Assembly (NCBI GenBank): GCA_025363295.1
Contig: JANYEC010000021.1
Span: forward strand, 1-36,755
DNA: 36,755 nucleotides
Direction: 5' to 3'
DNA from: Akkermansiaceae bacterium
GTDB lineage: Bacteria > Verrucomicrobiota > Verrucomicrobiia > Verrucomicrobiales > Akkermansiaceae
The notes under the pieces were generated by a model. That model was not told the DNA's origin. It saw only the letters and a list, made by a program, of their open reading frames with translations, and ran no database searches. How positions within the stretch are numbered: position 1 is the stretch's first letter; the number at the start of each line of letters is the position of its first letter. Below are positions 18,544 to 27,673 of this stretch, in pieces. The translations under genes and the position numbers were made by a program.

Positions 18544-18771
18544 ATGCGTGGAGTGATCATGAAGAAAGGCGAGCCCGTTGACCGTGCTCTTAAACGCCTC
18601 AAAACAAAGCTTGATTCCGAGGGAATCCTCGAAGAAATGCGCCGCCGCCGCGCATTTGAGACACCTACCGAGCGTAAGCAACGCAAATTGCGTTCCGCTT
18701 CCAAGCGCAACAAAATCCGCTGGCGCTACTCGAACGCTCCTGCAGTCCCGTCTGCGGACTCCGCTGAATAA
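18544..18771 (+). CDS. rpsU: 30S ribosomal protein bS21
   Basis: The product is the small basic protein bS21, which sits near the anti-Shine-Dalgarno end of 16S rRNA. The sequence KKGEPVDRALKRLKTKLDSE matches the conserved N-terminal part, and RRRRAFETPTERKQRK the central helix and loop, followed by a basic SASKRNKIRWR stretch. The start at 18544 gives the usual few residues before the KKGEP motif; the ATG at 18559 would remove them. The C-terminal tail (SNAPAVPSADSAE) is a little longer and acidic compared with common forms. A hairpin with a T run lies just downstream. Confidence 0.93.
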   Translation: MRGVIMKKGEPVDRALKRLKTKLDSEGILEEMRRRRAFETPTERKQRKLRSASKRNKIRWRYSNAPAVPSADSAE

Positions 18772-18796
18772 TATTTCCGGTTCCGCAATCGGAGAA

Positions 18797-18828
18797 ATGA
18801 GCGGGTGCCAAATGGCACTCGTTTTTTT
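18797..18828 (+). terminator. Rho-independent terminator after rpsU
   Basis: The perfect core stem is GTGCCA (18805-18810) with TGGCAC (18813-18818), extended by weaker pairs and followed by a run of seven T (18822-18828). It lies 26 bases after the rpsU stop and before the AddB-like gene. Confidence 0.8.
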
Positions 18829-18885
18829 GTGCCCGCATGGGAATTATCATTTCCACCGCTGGGCTTGCGGGTGAAGCTCGCATCA

Positions 18886-21609
18886 ATGATCGAGCGCGTA
18901 TTTCTTGGGTGGGATGAACCGTTTCTCAAGCTAGCCGTGGCTTGGCTGCTAGAACGGCGGGATGAACTGCCGCACTTGATCGTTGTGGTGCCCACCGCGC
19001 AAAGTGGCAGGAGGCTGCGCGAATCACTAGCAGAATGCGCGGGTGCCTTGCTCGCCCCAAAAGTGGTGACGCCGGGTTCATTTTTAAAAACCGAGAGTGC
19101 CGAAATCGCCGCGGATTGGGTGGATCATGTGGCTTGGGTGGAAGTGTTAGAGGGCGTGACCGACTGGACGGAATACACCGCCCTGTTTCCTGAAAAACCC
19201 AGCGAGGGAAGCGACTGGGCGGGCGGCCTCGCACGAGAAATGGTCACACTCCGGCGTTCATTGCAGGAAAATGGCCTCACCCTCGCCGCCGCCGCGCGCA
19301 AGCTGCGCGAGAGCGTGGAGGCGGAGCGCTGGGCGGCGCTGGGCAGACTGGAAGATCTCGTGGAGCAGCAGTTGAAATCTTGGGGCTACCAAAGCCGAAG
19401 CCGGGCGCTCGCGGAGGGCATCAAGATCCCAACAGAAATCACCCACATCGTTCTCGCCGGCGTGGCCGAAATGCCGCCCTTAGTCGAGCGGGCGTGGTTG
19501 GCAGGGAGTGCAAAAGTCACCGCATTGATCGGTGCGCCAGAAAACGAAGCGGATTCATTCTCACCAATCGGCCGTCCGCTGGCCACCTGGGCGGAGCGCG
19601 CATTGCCATGGCCGGATTCCGCACAAGTCACCGCTGATCCAAGGCAGCAGGCGGTGGAGGCATTGAAAATTTTAGCAAAAATGAAAACCGCTTCTAGCGA
19701 TCTCGCCCTCGGATCGGCGGACGCGGAGGTGGGCGCTGAGCTGGCACGGGCCTTTACCCGCGAGGGCTGGCCCGCTTTTCATCCGGCTGAAAAAAGTGTG
19801 AGCTCGGGGCTTTCACGCTGGTTTAAGGTCTGGTGCGCGTGGCTAGCAGACCCCACGCTCGCGACAATGGGCGATCTGCTATCCATGCCGGAAACCGGAA
19901 TTCTCGTGAACGGAAAACGTGCCCAAAAAGCCAAGCGCCTCTCCGAATTGCGAAATCAATGGATGGTTGCGCGCACTGAAGATTTACAACGACGCGTCAC
20001 TGCAGAAAATTTTCGCAACGATTGGGAAAAACAATCTGCTGAAGAACTTTGTGCCGCCGCCGATGCACTCGAACGCTGGCGCGGTAGTTTCCTGCGAGAC
20101 GATTTCAGCGGCGTGATGCGACGTCTGCTAGAAATGCTCGGCCGCACCGGACCCATTACGGACGAAACCTCGCTCACCATGACCGAATGGATCGCCGCGG
20201 CGGAGCCGATGATGGCGCAGGTCGAACGTGGCGCGAGATTTTGGATCGAGCTGATGCTTTCCGAACTCCCCTCCCCTACCCCGCTGCCGCCGGAAGGACG
20301 TGTGATCGACGTGCAAGGCTGGCTGGAACTTTTTCATGAGCCCGGCAGCCACCTGGTGCTTTGCGGCATGAATGAAGGCAAGGTCCCAGCAAGGAGCGGC
20401 GGCGAGCCGTGGCTGAGTGAGGCAAGTCGCGAGCGGTTAGGCCTGATCATGGATGCCGATCGCGCCGCACGGGACGCATTTCTCTATCAGTCCATGATCC
20501 TCGCCCGCCGCCAACACGGCCGCACCGATGTAATCTGTGGAAAATCCGGCGCGGGTGGCGAGTCGCTGCTGCCCTCACGGGTTCTTCTAGCAGCTAAGCG
20601 TGAGGACTTACCGGATCGAGTGAAAACCCTCTTTCGCGAGATCGAGCCGCCTGAAGCAGGCCTGCGCTGGGAAGCGGATTGGCAGTGGAGGCCTCGCAAG
20701 GTCGATCCACCCACACGCCTCTACGTCACGTCCCTAACCGACTATCTAAACTGCCCGTTCCGTTATTATTTAAAACACGCCGTCCGCATGCAACGCACAG
20801 AAACCGAGCGTGGAGAATGGAATGCGCGGGACTTTGGAAATGTAGCCCACGAAGTGCTCGAGCGCTGGGGCCGCGATGTTGCAGCCCGCACTCTGGATGA
20901 TGCGAAAATGATCCACCAGTGGCTATCCGCAGAACTCGACCGAGTAGTGACGGAATGGTTTGACAAGCGCCCGCCACTTTCTATCAGAATTCAAACCGAG
21001 GCACTGCGTCAGCGCTTTTTCTGGCTCTCACAGATTCAGGCTCAGCAGCGGGGCGCCGGCTGGGAAATTGTCGATGTCGAGCGCAAGGTGGAGATCCCCG
21101 TGGGAAATGCGTTGATCGTCGCCAAGATCGACCGCATCGACCGCCACCGCGAGACGGGCAGGCTGCGGGTGATTGATTATAAAACCGGTGAGGTCAAAGG
21201 GGTGGAGCAGGCGCACCGGAAAAAAGTCGTCTCCTCCACCGTGCTGCCTGCGCACTACACGATGGAAGACCCGGTGATTTATCTCAGTGAGGAAAAAGGC
21301 AAGTCCGTGAGTTACCGCTGGCAAAACCTGCAACTCCCGCTCTACGCCGCTGCCGTCAACGACCGCGAGCAAACGCTGCCGATGCCCTGTTATTTCACCC
21401 TCGGCCCCACCGAGTCCGATGTGGCCCTCCACGAATGGTCGGATTTCGAAGCCGTCGATCTCATCGCCGCCCAAGCTTGCGCTCACTGGATCGCGGGAAA
21501 AATCGCCGCCGGCATCTTCTGGCCGCCTGCGGAAAAAGTAGCGCATGACGACTATGCGGTCCTAGCAGCAGGGAGGAACTTAGAGGAGATGGTCTACTTT
21601 CCAAGCTAG
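18886..21609 (+). CDS. AddB-like helicase-nuclease protein with PD-(D/E)XK domain
   Basis: The product resembles the AddB subunit of AddAB double-strand-break processing enzymes. The frame opens at 18805 inside the rpsU terminator, so the ATG at 18886 (MIERVFLGWDEPFLK) is preferred, giving about 907 aa. The N-terminal domain starts with LPHLIVVVPTAQSGRRL and has no Walker A motif. The middle holds LCGMNEGKVPARSGGEPWL, which matches the GLNEG-type block of AddB. The C-terminal nuclease has DYLNCPFRYYLK (Cys about 623), a helix ending GNVAHEVLERW, and the catalytic strand VIDYKTG (Asp 764, Lys 766). The three late cysteines that complete the iron-sulfur cluster in B. subtilis AddB are not seen. 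No AddA gene is within the window. Confidence 0.8.
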   Translation: MIERVFLGWDEPFLKLAVAWLLERRDELPHLIVVVPTAQSGRRLRESLAECAGALLAPKVVTPGSFLKTESAEIAADWVDHVAWVEVLEGVTDWTEYTALFPEKPSEGSDWAGGLAREMVTLRRSLQENGLTLAAAARKLRESVEAERWAALGRLEDLVEQQLKSWGYQSRSRALAEGIKIPTEITHIVLAGVAEMPPLVERAWLAGSAKVTALIGAPENEADSFSPIGRPLATWAERALPWPDSAQVTADPRQQAVEALKILAKMKTASSDLALGSADAEVGAELARAFTREGWPAFHPAEKSVSSGLSRWFKVWCAWLADPTLATMGDLLSMPETGILVNGKRAQKAKRLSELRNQWMVARTEDLQRRVTAENFRNDWEKQSAEELCAAADALERWRGSFLRDDFSGVMRRLLEMLGRTGPITDETSLTMTEWIAAAEPMMAQVERGARFWIELMLSELPSPTPLPPEGRVIDVQGWLELFHEPGSHLVLCGMNEGKVPARSGGEPWLSEASRERLGLIMDADRAARDAFLYQSMILARRQHGRTDVICGKSGAGGESLLPSRVLLAAKREDLPDRVKTLFREIEPPEAGLRWEADWQWRPRKVDPPTRLYVTSLTDYLNCPFRYYLKHAVRMQRTETERGEWNARDFGNVAHEVLERWGRDVAARTLDDAKMIHQWLSAELDRVVTEWFDKRPPLSIRIQTEALRQRFFWLSQIQAQQRGAGWEIVDVERKVEIPVGNALIVAKIDRIDRHRETGRLRVIDYKTGEVKGVEQAHRKKVVSSTVLPAHYTMEDPVIYLSEEKGKSVSYRWQNLQLPLYAAAVNDREQTLPMPCYFTLGPTESDVALHEWSDFEAVDLIAAQACAHWIAGKIAAGIFWPPAEKVAHDDYAVLAAGRNLEEMVYFPS

Positions 21610-21637
21610 TAGATTTGATTACTAACCTAATTCACAG

Positions 21638-24238
21638 CTATTTGAACTTCGCGTCCTGAGGGTTCCCGGCGGAAAGGATGTAGGCGAAGAGATCTAGCAG
21701 TTCATCTTTGTTAAGTGCGGCGAGCAGGCCAGGAGGCATCATGGAAATATTAGAGCGCTGGCGGCTCTTCACATTCGCCGCATCCACGGTGGTGAGACTG
21801 TTAGGAGCGAAGGCGCTGGTCATGACGAAAAGCTTGCCATTTTCTTCGACGACGACGCGGCCGACGACGGTGCCACCGTCATTGAGATCGAGCTGCTCAC
21901 TGGGGTATTGATCGCTAATGACTTTGGAGGGACTGACGATGTTTTCCGCCAGGTCTCTAACGCTGTATCGTCTCCCGGATTCAGTTAGATCAGGACCACT
22001 GTTCCCACCCGCGCCACCGAAGTGATGGCAGTTGATACAGAGCTGTGAGGTAAACATAGCCTTGCCTTGCTCAAAGTTACGTCCTTTGAGTCCGTCTTTG
22101 GCGAGGTTAGCGATTTCCCCGGCGGTGTACTCCTTACCGGGGCCTTTGGGCATGATAATGTTAGATGGCACTGCGATCAGAGCTTCCTTGGAAAGCTTAT
22201 CGAGGGCGATGCGTTCGGTTTCATCGGTGACGCATTTTTTTAACGATTCCTTACGGATGGTTTCAAGGTAGCCTCTGAAGCTGTTGCCGCCGTTCCACTG
22301 GGTTGTGTGTGGAAACCAGCCAAAGTAAGTTTTTCGCAGCTCTGGGCTCCAGCCGACCTTGGCCTCGCGGAGGGCATAGGCGTAGGCGATGGCCTCGCGG
22401 TTCGGGTGGCTGTCGTGCATGCCCTCGACAGCTTTGGAGTAATGATCGTTACGGGAGAGGACAGCATCGCTGGCAATACTGATGTTAGTGTCCTTCACAG
22501 TATCGAGCTGGGGCACGGTTTTGGCGACGATACTGCGGGAGTCCAGATAGACGAGGAGACTAACAAGCTCGCGGTTCACAAGCAGATCCGTGTTAGGAAA
22601 AAGTGGATCGAAGCGAGTGACGAGTTTCTCACAGATTTCGGGAGCGGGCTTGCCCATGCGGGTGAAGACGAGCTGCCAAGCGCGGAGGTAGGGAAGCTGA
22701 AGTTCTGCGGGAAGATTCGCGAAATCGAACCTCTCGAGGGAGACGATAAGTTTCGACTGGAGCGCCTTATCACCCACGCGGGCGAGGGCGATGAGTGCCT
22801 CGATGGCGGCTTGGGGATGGGTTTCGGCGAGGGCTTTTTCCGCCCATGCGGCTGAGGGCTGGCGCTCGATGGCTTCGCGGGCGGCATAACGGAGGAAGCG
22901 ATCTTTGCTCGCGAGTGATGGCCAAGCTAGGGCGGTGGCATCTGGGCCAGTGCCAGGTTCCTGTAATGTTTCCAGATGGTGACGGAGATTCGCCTCAAGA
23001 GTGGGTGCGACATTCGCGGCGGCGGCAGTGCTTTCTGAGCCGGTGTAGGTCACCCGATAGAGTGCGGATTGGCTCTTGCGCCCGCCGATGGTGAAATACA
23101 TGGCACCGTCTTCACGGCGGATAATTGCATCGGTGAATGGCATGGGTTTGCCGCTGACAAATTCCTCTTTCTCTGCCTTAAAGCTCGCGCCATCAGGCTT
23201 GAAATGGATCGCCCAGAGCGTCCCGAAAGTCCAATCGAGGGCGAAAAGCGCGCGTTGGTATCTCGCAGGAAACTTCGCGCCAGTGCCAAAAATAGTGCCC
23301 GTGGGCGAGCCTGGGCCGATGTCGATCACGGCAGGTAGAGAGTCGGCATAATAGGCGGGCCAACGGCCTGCACCGGAGCGCCAACCATAATCACCGCCGC
23401 TGACGATGTGGTTAATGCGTGTGGGCATATACCAAGGGGTTCCCATGTCCCACTCCATGTCGGAGTCGTAGGTAAACAGCTCGCCATTTGCATCGAAGGC
23501 GATGTCATACGAGTTCCGGAATCCGCCGGCGAAGAGTTCGACGCGTTTGCCATCAGGGTCCATTTTACAAACACATCCACCCGGAGCGAGGATCCCTCGG
23601 GCATGGCCGTTCGGATCCCATAGGCGATTGAGCAAGTGATCCTCGCCCATTGAGAAAGGGCGGATCAAATCAAGGTTTTCCGGAGGCTTGGTGTGATTTC
23701 CATTCACGAAGTAGATTGAGTTTCCATCAGGCCCGAGAACGAGGGCGTGAGTGCCGTGCTCGCCGCCGCCGTCGCATTTTCGCAAATACTCGGCCGTATC
23801 GAATTGGTCATCACCATCGGTATCACGCAAGCGCCAGATCCCTTTGCCCGCCATTTCGTTGACCATTACATACAGACTATTGAAGGCATAAAGCAAACCG
23901 TGAGCACCGCCGATAGGCTTACCATTAATGCTGTTAGGGATCTTCAGATGCTCCACTTTTGGTTCGTCGTTGCTGCCAATGATCGGCAGGGTGACGCGAT
24001 AGAGTCCGCCGTATTGGTCGCTGGCGATGAGGCGGCCCTTTTTGTCTTCTGTGAGAGCGACCCATGATCCCTGTTCTCTCGGCACTTCGTAGATCAGCTC
24101 TGCGGCGAATCCGGGGGCCAAGTGCATTTTTTCCGTTGCGAGCGTCTCGTCACTAGCGGGGAGGCTGGGTTTCGCCTCAAGCCTGATAGAGGGTAACGCA
24201 AGAGCGAGAGTGCAGGCGCAAGTCAGGGTGAGGTTCAT
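21638..24238 (-). CDS. PVC-type secreted dehydrogenase: beta-propeller, HEAT-like repeats and cytochrome c
   Basis: This architecture is abundant in planctomycetes and verrucomicrobia (often labelled membrane-bound dehydrogenase or heme-binding domain protein). A signal peptide occupies the first 20 or so residues. A propeller resembling soluble sugar dehydrogenases follows (LIASDQYGGLYRV, GDDQFDTAEYL, FRNSYDIAFDANGELFTYD). Residues about 410-650 are helical and repeat-like. The C-terminus is a cytochrome c domain with the heme motif CINCHH (Cys 734 and 737, His 738) and a late MMPPG that may supply the axial Met. It likely oxidises a sugar or related compound in the periplasm and passes electrons to a cytochrome chain; the substrate is unknown. 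It lies 135 bases downstream of the HupE/UreJ gene on the same strand. Confidence 0.87.
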   Translation of the reverse strand: MNLTLTCACTLALALPSIRLEAKPSLPASDETLATEKMHLAPGFAAELIYEVPREQGSWVALTEDKKGRLIASDQYGGLYRVTLPIIGSNDEPKVEHLKIPNSINGKPIGGAHGLLYAFNSLYVMVNEMAGKGIWRLRDTDGDDQFDTAEYLRKCDGGGEHGTHALVLGPDGNSIYFVNGNHTKPPENLDLIRPFSMGEDHLLNRLWDPNGHARGILAPGGCVCKMDPDGKRVELFAGGFRNSYDIAFDANGELFTYDSDMEWDMGTPWYMPTRINHIVSGGDYGWRSGAGRWPAYYADSLPAVIDIGPGSPTGTIFGTGAKFPARYQRALFALDWTFGTLWAIHFKPDGASFKAEKEEFVSGKPMPFTDAIIRREDGAMYFTIGGRKSQSALYRVTYTGSESTAAAANVAPTLEANLRHHLETLQEPGTGPDATALAWPSLASKDRFLRYAAREAIERQPSAAWAEKALAETHPQAAIEALIALARVGDKALQSKLIVSLERFDFANLPAELQLPYLRAWQLVFTRMGKPAPEICEKLVTRFDPLFPNTDLLVNRELVSLLVYLDSRSIVAKTVPQLDTVKDTNISIASDAVLSRNDHYSKAVEGMHDSHPNREAIAYAYALREAKVGWSPELRKTYFGWFPHTTQWNGGNSFRGYLETIRKESLKKCVTDETERIALDKLSKEALIAVPSNIIMPKGPGKEYTAGEIANLAKDGLKGRNFEQGKAMFTSQLCINCHHFGGAGGNSGPDLTESGRRYSVRDLAENIVSPSKVISDQYPSEQLDLNDGGTVVGRVVVEENGKLFVMTSAFAPNSLTTVDAANVKSRQRSNISMMPPGLLAALNKDELLDLFAYILSAGNPQDAKFK

Positions 24239-24317
24239 AAAAGCGGAAAATGATAGATTTTTAGTAGGGCGAATGACTTGGATCTTTTACTTCGGAACGG
24301 TCCTATTACTTTCACCA

Positions 24318-24359
24318 CCATAGGATCTTCTCTCAACCGCAACAATTCCCTTCCTATGG
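24318..24359. repeat. Inverted repeat between the HupE-like gene and the dehydrogenase gene
   Basis: CCATAGGA at 24318-24325 is repeated in perfect inversion at 24352-24359 with a 26-base spacer. It could form an RNA hairpin or be a protein-binding site ahead of the dehydrogenase gene, but an 8-bp arm may be chance. Confidence 0.3.
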
Positions 24360-24373
24360 GCGCTGCTGATCCG

Positions 24374-25504
24374 TTAGACAAAGAACACGCGTTGGATGAC
24401 CCAGGCAAAGCCGCAGACGGCAACGAAGAGGGAGCCATACGTCCGGACTTCGTTTTTCCATTGCTGCATCGGCAAGAGGAGGATGAATGCAGCGATGATC
24501 ACGGTGATCTGCGCAAGCTCGACGCCGACGTTAAAGCCGATGAGCGGCATGATGAGCTTGCTCTGTGGAATGCCACTGAGCTTATCGCGGAGGCCGCTCG
24601 CAAAGCCGAGGCCGTGGATGAGACCAAAGGCGAAAACAAGGATGTAGCGCTGCTTGCTGATCGTGCGGATGAGTAAGTTTTCGACACCGATCCATGCGAT
24701 ACTCACCGCCACCATGATGTTCACGAAATTCATCGAGACATTCGCAAACCCATAAACGGAGAGCGCGAGCGTGAGAGAATGAGCAAGAGTGAAAAGCAGT
24801 GATTGCTCGAGAAGAGATTTCCATTTCGGGACTAACAAAAACATACCCAGAATGAAAAGGATGTGATCAAAGCCGGTGGGAAGGACGTGGTGAAATCCTG
24901 ATAGCATCCAGCCACCGGTCTCAGGTTGTCTAGCAGGCGGAGGAGCTTCGGCGCTCTGAGCGACGTTCAGCAGCAGGACAGTGCCTCCAGGAAGAGTGCT
25001 CGTGATTTTTGGATTGTCCCCCTCTTCGATGAGAATGATGAGCTCGGTTTCCTGCTCGCCAGACCAGTGGGCGCGCAGTTCACCTCCGCCGGCAGCAGGA
25101 TCGAAAATCAAGCGCGTGGTGATCAGCGCGACATCGCCATCTTCGGGTGGTAAGCCGAACGGCGTTTTTTGGAAATCCGGAAACTCGACACGCCACGGAA
25201 TGTCCTTTCCGGCGAAGGTGAAACGCAAGAGTTTGCGCAGCGTGACCTCCGTCTCTTTGCGGATGCGGGCGAATTCCTCGGGTGAGGATTTCATCACGGC
25301 CGCACGGCTGAGGGGCGGGCCACCGGGGATATTGCGGGTCTCGGGCAGCATGTAGGCGATGTCCATTTCACCGAGCAAACACCACTGTTTTTCCTCTTGA
25401 ATGAATTCCAGTTCGACGCTCGGGACCTGATGAGCGTGAAGATGGGGCGACGAAAACAGAACCCCCAGGAAACAGATGACAACGCAGTAAAACTTCATAC
25501 GCAT
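24374..25504 (-). CDS. HupE/UreJ-family membrane protein
   Basis: This family comprises putative nickel/cobalt or other metal permeases. The frame is open to 25564, but a start at 25504 or 25498 (MRMKFYCVVICFLGVLF) gives a proper signal peptide ending near LHAHQ. About 200 extracytoplasmic residues follow, and then a membrane domain of 6-7 helices beginning with GFHHVLPTGFDHILFILGMF, which carries the histidine-rich family motif. A second His-containing helix reads FGLIHGLGFASGL. The length fits the larger HupE/UreJ_2 type. It is upstream of the cytochrome dehydrogenase gene on the same strand. Metal specificity cannot be told; some relatives may have other roles. Confidence 0.85.
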   Translation of the reverse strand: MRMKFYCVVICFLGVLFSSPHLHAHQVPSVELEFIQEEKQWCLLGEMDIAYMLPETRNIPGGPPLSRAAVMKSSPEEFARIRKETEVTLRKLLRFTFAGKDIPWRVEFPDFQKTPFGLPPEDGDVALITTRLIFDPAAGGGELRAHWSGEQETELIILIEEGDNPKITSTLPGGTVLLLNVAQSAEAPPPARQPETGGWMLSGFHHVLPTGFDHILFILGMFLLVPKWKSLLEQSLLFTLAHSLTLALSVYGFANVSMNFVNIMVAVSIAWIGVENLLIRTISKQRYILVFAFGLIHGLGFASGLRDKLSGIPQSKLIMPLIGFNVGVELAQITVIIAAFILLLPMQQWKNEVRTYGSLFVAVCGFAWVIQRVFFV

Positions 25505-25657
25505 ACAGGAATGGCCGCTAGCGTCGCTCGACCGCCCGCGTTTGCAAGGAAACATCCCGGCCACATCGACGAGGTGAATTGACCTAAAATCACCGCCGAA
25601 AAAACCGAAAACTCACTGCTTTACAAGGTCGGAAGTGCCACCCATAGTCCCGCGCCC

Positions 25658-26212
25658 ATGACTTTTGCTGCGATTGACTGGCTTTCCATTAGCATAAACC
25701 TCCTGTTGGTGATCTTCGTGATCGTCTGCCTTTTGATGACTTTGCTGATTCTGATGCAACGTCCGAAACAGGAAGGACTCGGAGCTGCATTTGGCGGAGG
25801 CGTGACGGATCAAGTCTTCGGTGCTCGCACGACCAATGTCCTGCAACGTGGAACCGTTTACCTCGGTTCAATGTTTTTCATTCTGAGCCTGACCCTCGCC
25901 GTATTGATCGGCCATCAGAACAAGCAGAAGAGCATGTTACTCCCGAAAACAAGCGCAGCCAAGGTGAAGGAAATCAAGCCCGAGCCACCGAAAGCGCCTA
26001 CCACGCCGAAATCACTCGTCGAGGAACTTCCTGCCGATGTCCAGACTCCGCCGCAAACCCCTGCGGAAGTCCCGGCCGATGCGCCTGCCACTTCGCCTGC
26101 AACCACTCCTGCCCCTACTTTGGAAACCCCTCCCGCCCCGCCGGCCGAGGTCATTCCACCCGCAGAGCCAGCGCCTGCACCTGCGGGAACCGAGGCTCCC
26201 AAAGAAAAATAA
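25658..26212 (+). CDS. secG: Preprotein translocase subunit SecG with Pro/Ala-rich tail
   Basis: SecG is the small accessory subunit of the SecYEG channel. Residues 9-33 form the first membrane helix (LSISINLLLVIFVIVCLLMT), followed by the hallmark ILMQRPKQEGLGAAFGGG and a second helix around YLGSMFFILSLTLAVLIG. The family core ends by about residue 88. The remaining 95 residues are low-complexity, rich in Pro, Ala, Glu and Thr. Members of this family are usually 75-130 aa, so the tail is an elaboration; its function is unknown. It is followed 27 bases later by the rhomboid gene on the same strand. Confidence 0.93.
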   Translation: MTFAAIDWLSISINLLLVIFVIVCLLMTLLILMQRPKQEGLGAAFGGGVTDQVFGARTTNVLQRGTVYLGSMFFILSLTLAVLIGHQNKQKSMLLPKTSAAKVKEIKPEPPKAPTTPKSLVEELPADVQTPPQTPAEVPADAPATSPATTPAPTLETPPAPPAEVIPPAEPAPAPAGTEAPKEK

Positions 26213-26239
26213 CCTGAGCCTTGGCGCACTCACCCAGTG

Positions 26240-27532
26240 ATGGCGATGCACCAAGACAATCTCGACGTCCCTATTTGGGCACGTGAAGATGCTTTTCCTG
26301 AGGCCCCGCAAGGATGGGGTTGGGTGGATGCGAAACGCAAAACTCATCCCTGCGATTCTCTGGAAAAATTAGCCGCTGCAATCGGCGAGGACCGCGATGG
26401 TAGCGTGACGCTGGTATGGACGCCGGAAAACCCGCGAATGATTCTGCCCGAAGAACTCACGGGGATGGGCGACGCGCTTCGAACCGCCCGCGCGCGCTGG
26501 GCGCGGGATGACCTAGACGACGCGAAGTACAAGATCCGCTGGTTTGGAACGGCGCTGCTTGGCCTCGCAGCCTACACGTTTTACCTAGGATTCATCCATG
26601 CCGGGCAAATCGCTGCGGCCTCCGCTGACACGCTCGGTTTCGCCCAACGCATCAAATTTGCCGCAAGCTCCATTTTGGAATCCGGTGAGTCGGGGTTGGC
26701 ACTGCTGTTATTTCTGATTTTCGCTTTCATCCCTTGGTATCAGGCGCAAAAACGCCACAAAAAACTTCATGGATGGGATGACGCCGGAATCGCCGCTGCC
26801 GTGCCTGAGATGCGATTTGAGACATGGCTGGAACAGCAATCGGCTCCCCTAACAAAAGGTTTGCTCGGCTTGATGGCTATGGTCGGATTGGCACAACTGC
26901 TTTGCCATGTTAAAAGCTCCGGTTGGGGATCGATGATGGCGGTTTTCCACAACTGGGATGGGGTCGCGCAAGCCGGGCTGATGAAGGATCGCTATGCCCA
27001 CGGTGAGTGGTGGCGGCTATTCACTGCGCCACTCCTCCATGGAAATGTGGTGCATTTCTTGATGAATGCATCGGCGCTCGCTTATCTCGGGAAACGGTTA
27101 GAGGTGTTTGCCCGCTGGCCGCATTTGACCATGGTTTTTTTATTTTCCGCATGCGCCGGTGGCGAGGCGTCGGCGCGTTTCGTGACCGCTCCGACGGTGG
27201 GAGCATCCGGCGGGCTGATGGGCTGCCTTGGATTTTTGTTAGTATTTGAAACCCTCCACAAGTCCTTGGTGCCGTTGAGCGCAAGACGCCGCCTCGCAGC
27301 CGGGGTATTTCTAACGGCTTTGATCGGGCTCATCGGTTACCGCTATGTGGACAACGCGGCGCACGCGGGCGGCCTGTTAGCGGGCATGCTTTACGCGGTG
27401 GTCGTTTTTCCGAAATCATCCTCCACCCAGCGCCCGAACTCGACCGCTACCGACCGGATCGTGGGCGGAGCCTGCCTGTCCGTGCTGGCAGCGTCGGCCT
27501 TCCTAGCGGCCTCGCGGATTATTGGCGGGTGA
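26240..27532 (+). CDS. Rhomboid-family intramembrane serine protease
   Basis: The product cleaves membrane proteins within the bilayer. The catalytic dyad is visible: GASGG with Ser at about residue 323 and AAHAGG with His at about 375; HFLMNASAL supplies the conserved His/Asn of the second helix, and HGEWWRLFTAPLLH the usual start of the core. Before the core lie about 110 soluble residues (many W and charged residues, no domain recognised) and two extra membrane segments around residues 112-140 and 150-170. At 430 aa it is larger than minimal rhomboids. GTG at 26237 overlaps the ATG at 26240; either start or the ATG at 26246 is possible. It is probably co-transcribed with secG. Confidence 0.92.
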   Translation: MAMHQDNLDVPIWAREDAFPEAPQGWGWVDAKRKTHPCDSLEKLAAAIGEDRDGSVTLVWTPENPRMILPEELTGMGDALRTARARWARDDLDDAKYKIRWFGTALLGLAAYTFYLGFIHAGQIAAASADTLGFAQRIKFAASSILESGESGLALLLFLIFAFIPWYQAQKRHKKLHGWDDAGIAAAVPEMRFETWLEQQSAPLTKGLLGLMAMVGLAQLLCHVKSSGWGSMMAVFHNWDGVAQAGLMKDRYAHGEWWRLFTAPLLHGNVVHFLMNASALAYLGKRLEVFARWPHLTMVFLFSACAGGEASARFVTAPTVGASGGLMGCLGFLLVFETLHKSLVPLSARRRLAAGVFLTALIGLIGYRYVDNAAHAGGLLAGMLYAVVVFPKSSSTQRPNSTATDRIVGGACLSVLAASAFLAASRIIGG

Positions 27533-27550
27533 TTAACGTAAAAGATAATT

Positions 27551-27666
27551 GAACCACGGATGGACACAGATGATGAATGAGTTACAAGATTCAAAGCATT
27601 CACCCATTGGGTGAGCGACATACTTTTCATCACTCTCTTCTAATCCGTGTAATCCGTGATTTTCAT
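27551..27666. repeat. Intergenic repeat with inverted CCACGGAT/ATCCGTG arms
   Basis: Left arm ACCACGGATGGACACAGATG begins at 27553; the right arm has the tandem units AATCCGTGT and AATCCGTGA (27642-27659). The arms are partly inverted copies of each other. A small perfect hairpin, CACCC-ATT-GGGTG (27601-27613), lies between them. Sequences of this type are familiar as dispersed intergenic repeats in several environmental bacteria; that is from memory, not a search. Confidence 0.6.
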
Positions 27667-27673
27667 CCTCCTC

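Noticed and set aside
22307..22855. 182-residue open frame on the plus strand
   Set aside because: It is antisense to the cytochrome c dehydrogenase gene and mirrors its helical repeat region; no motif is seen.
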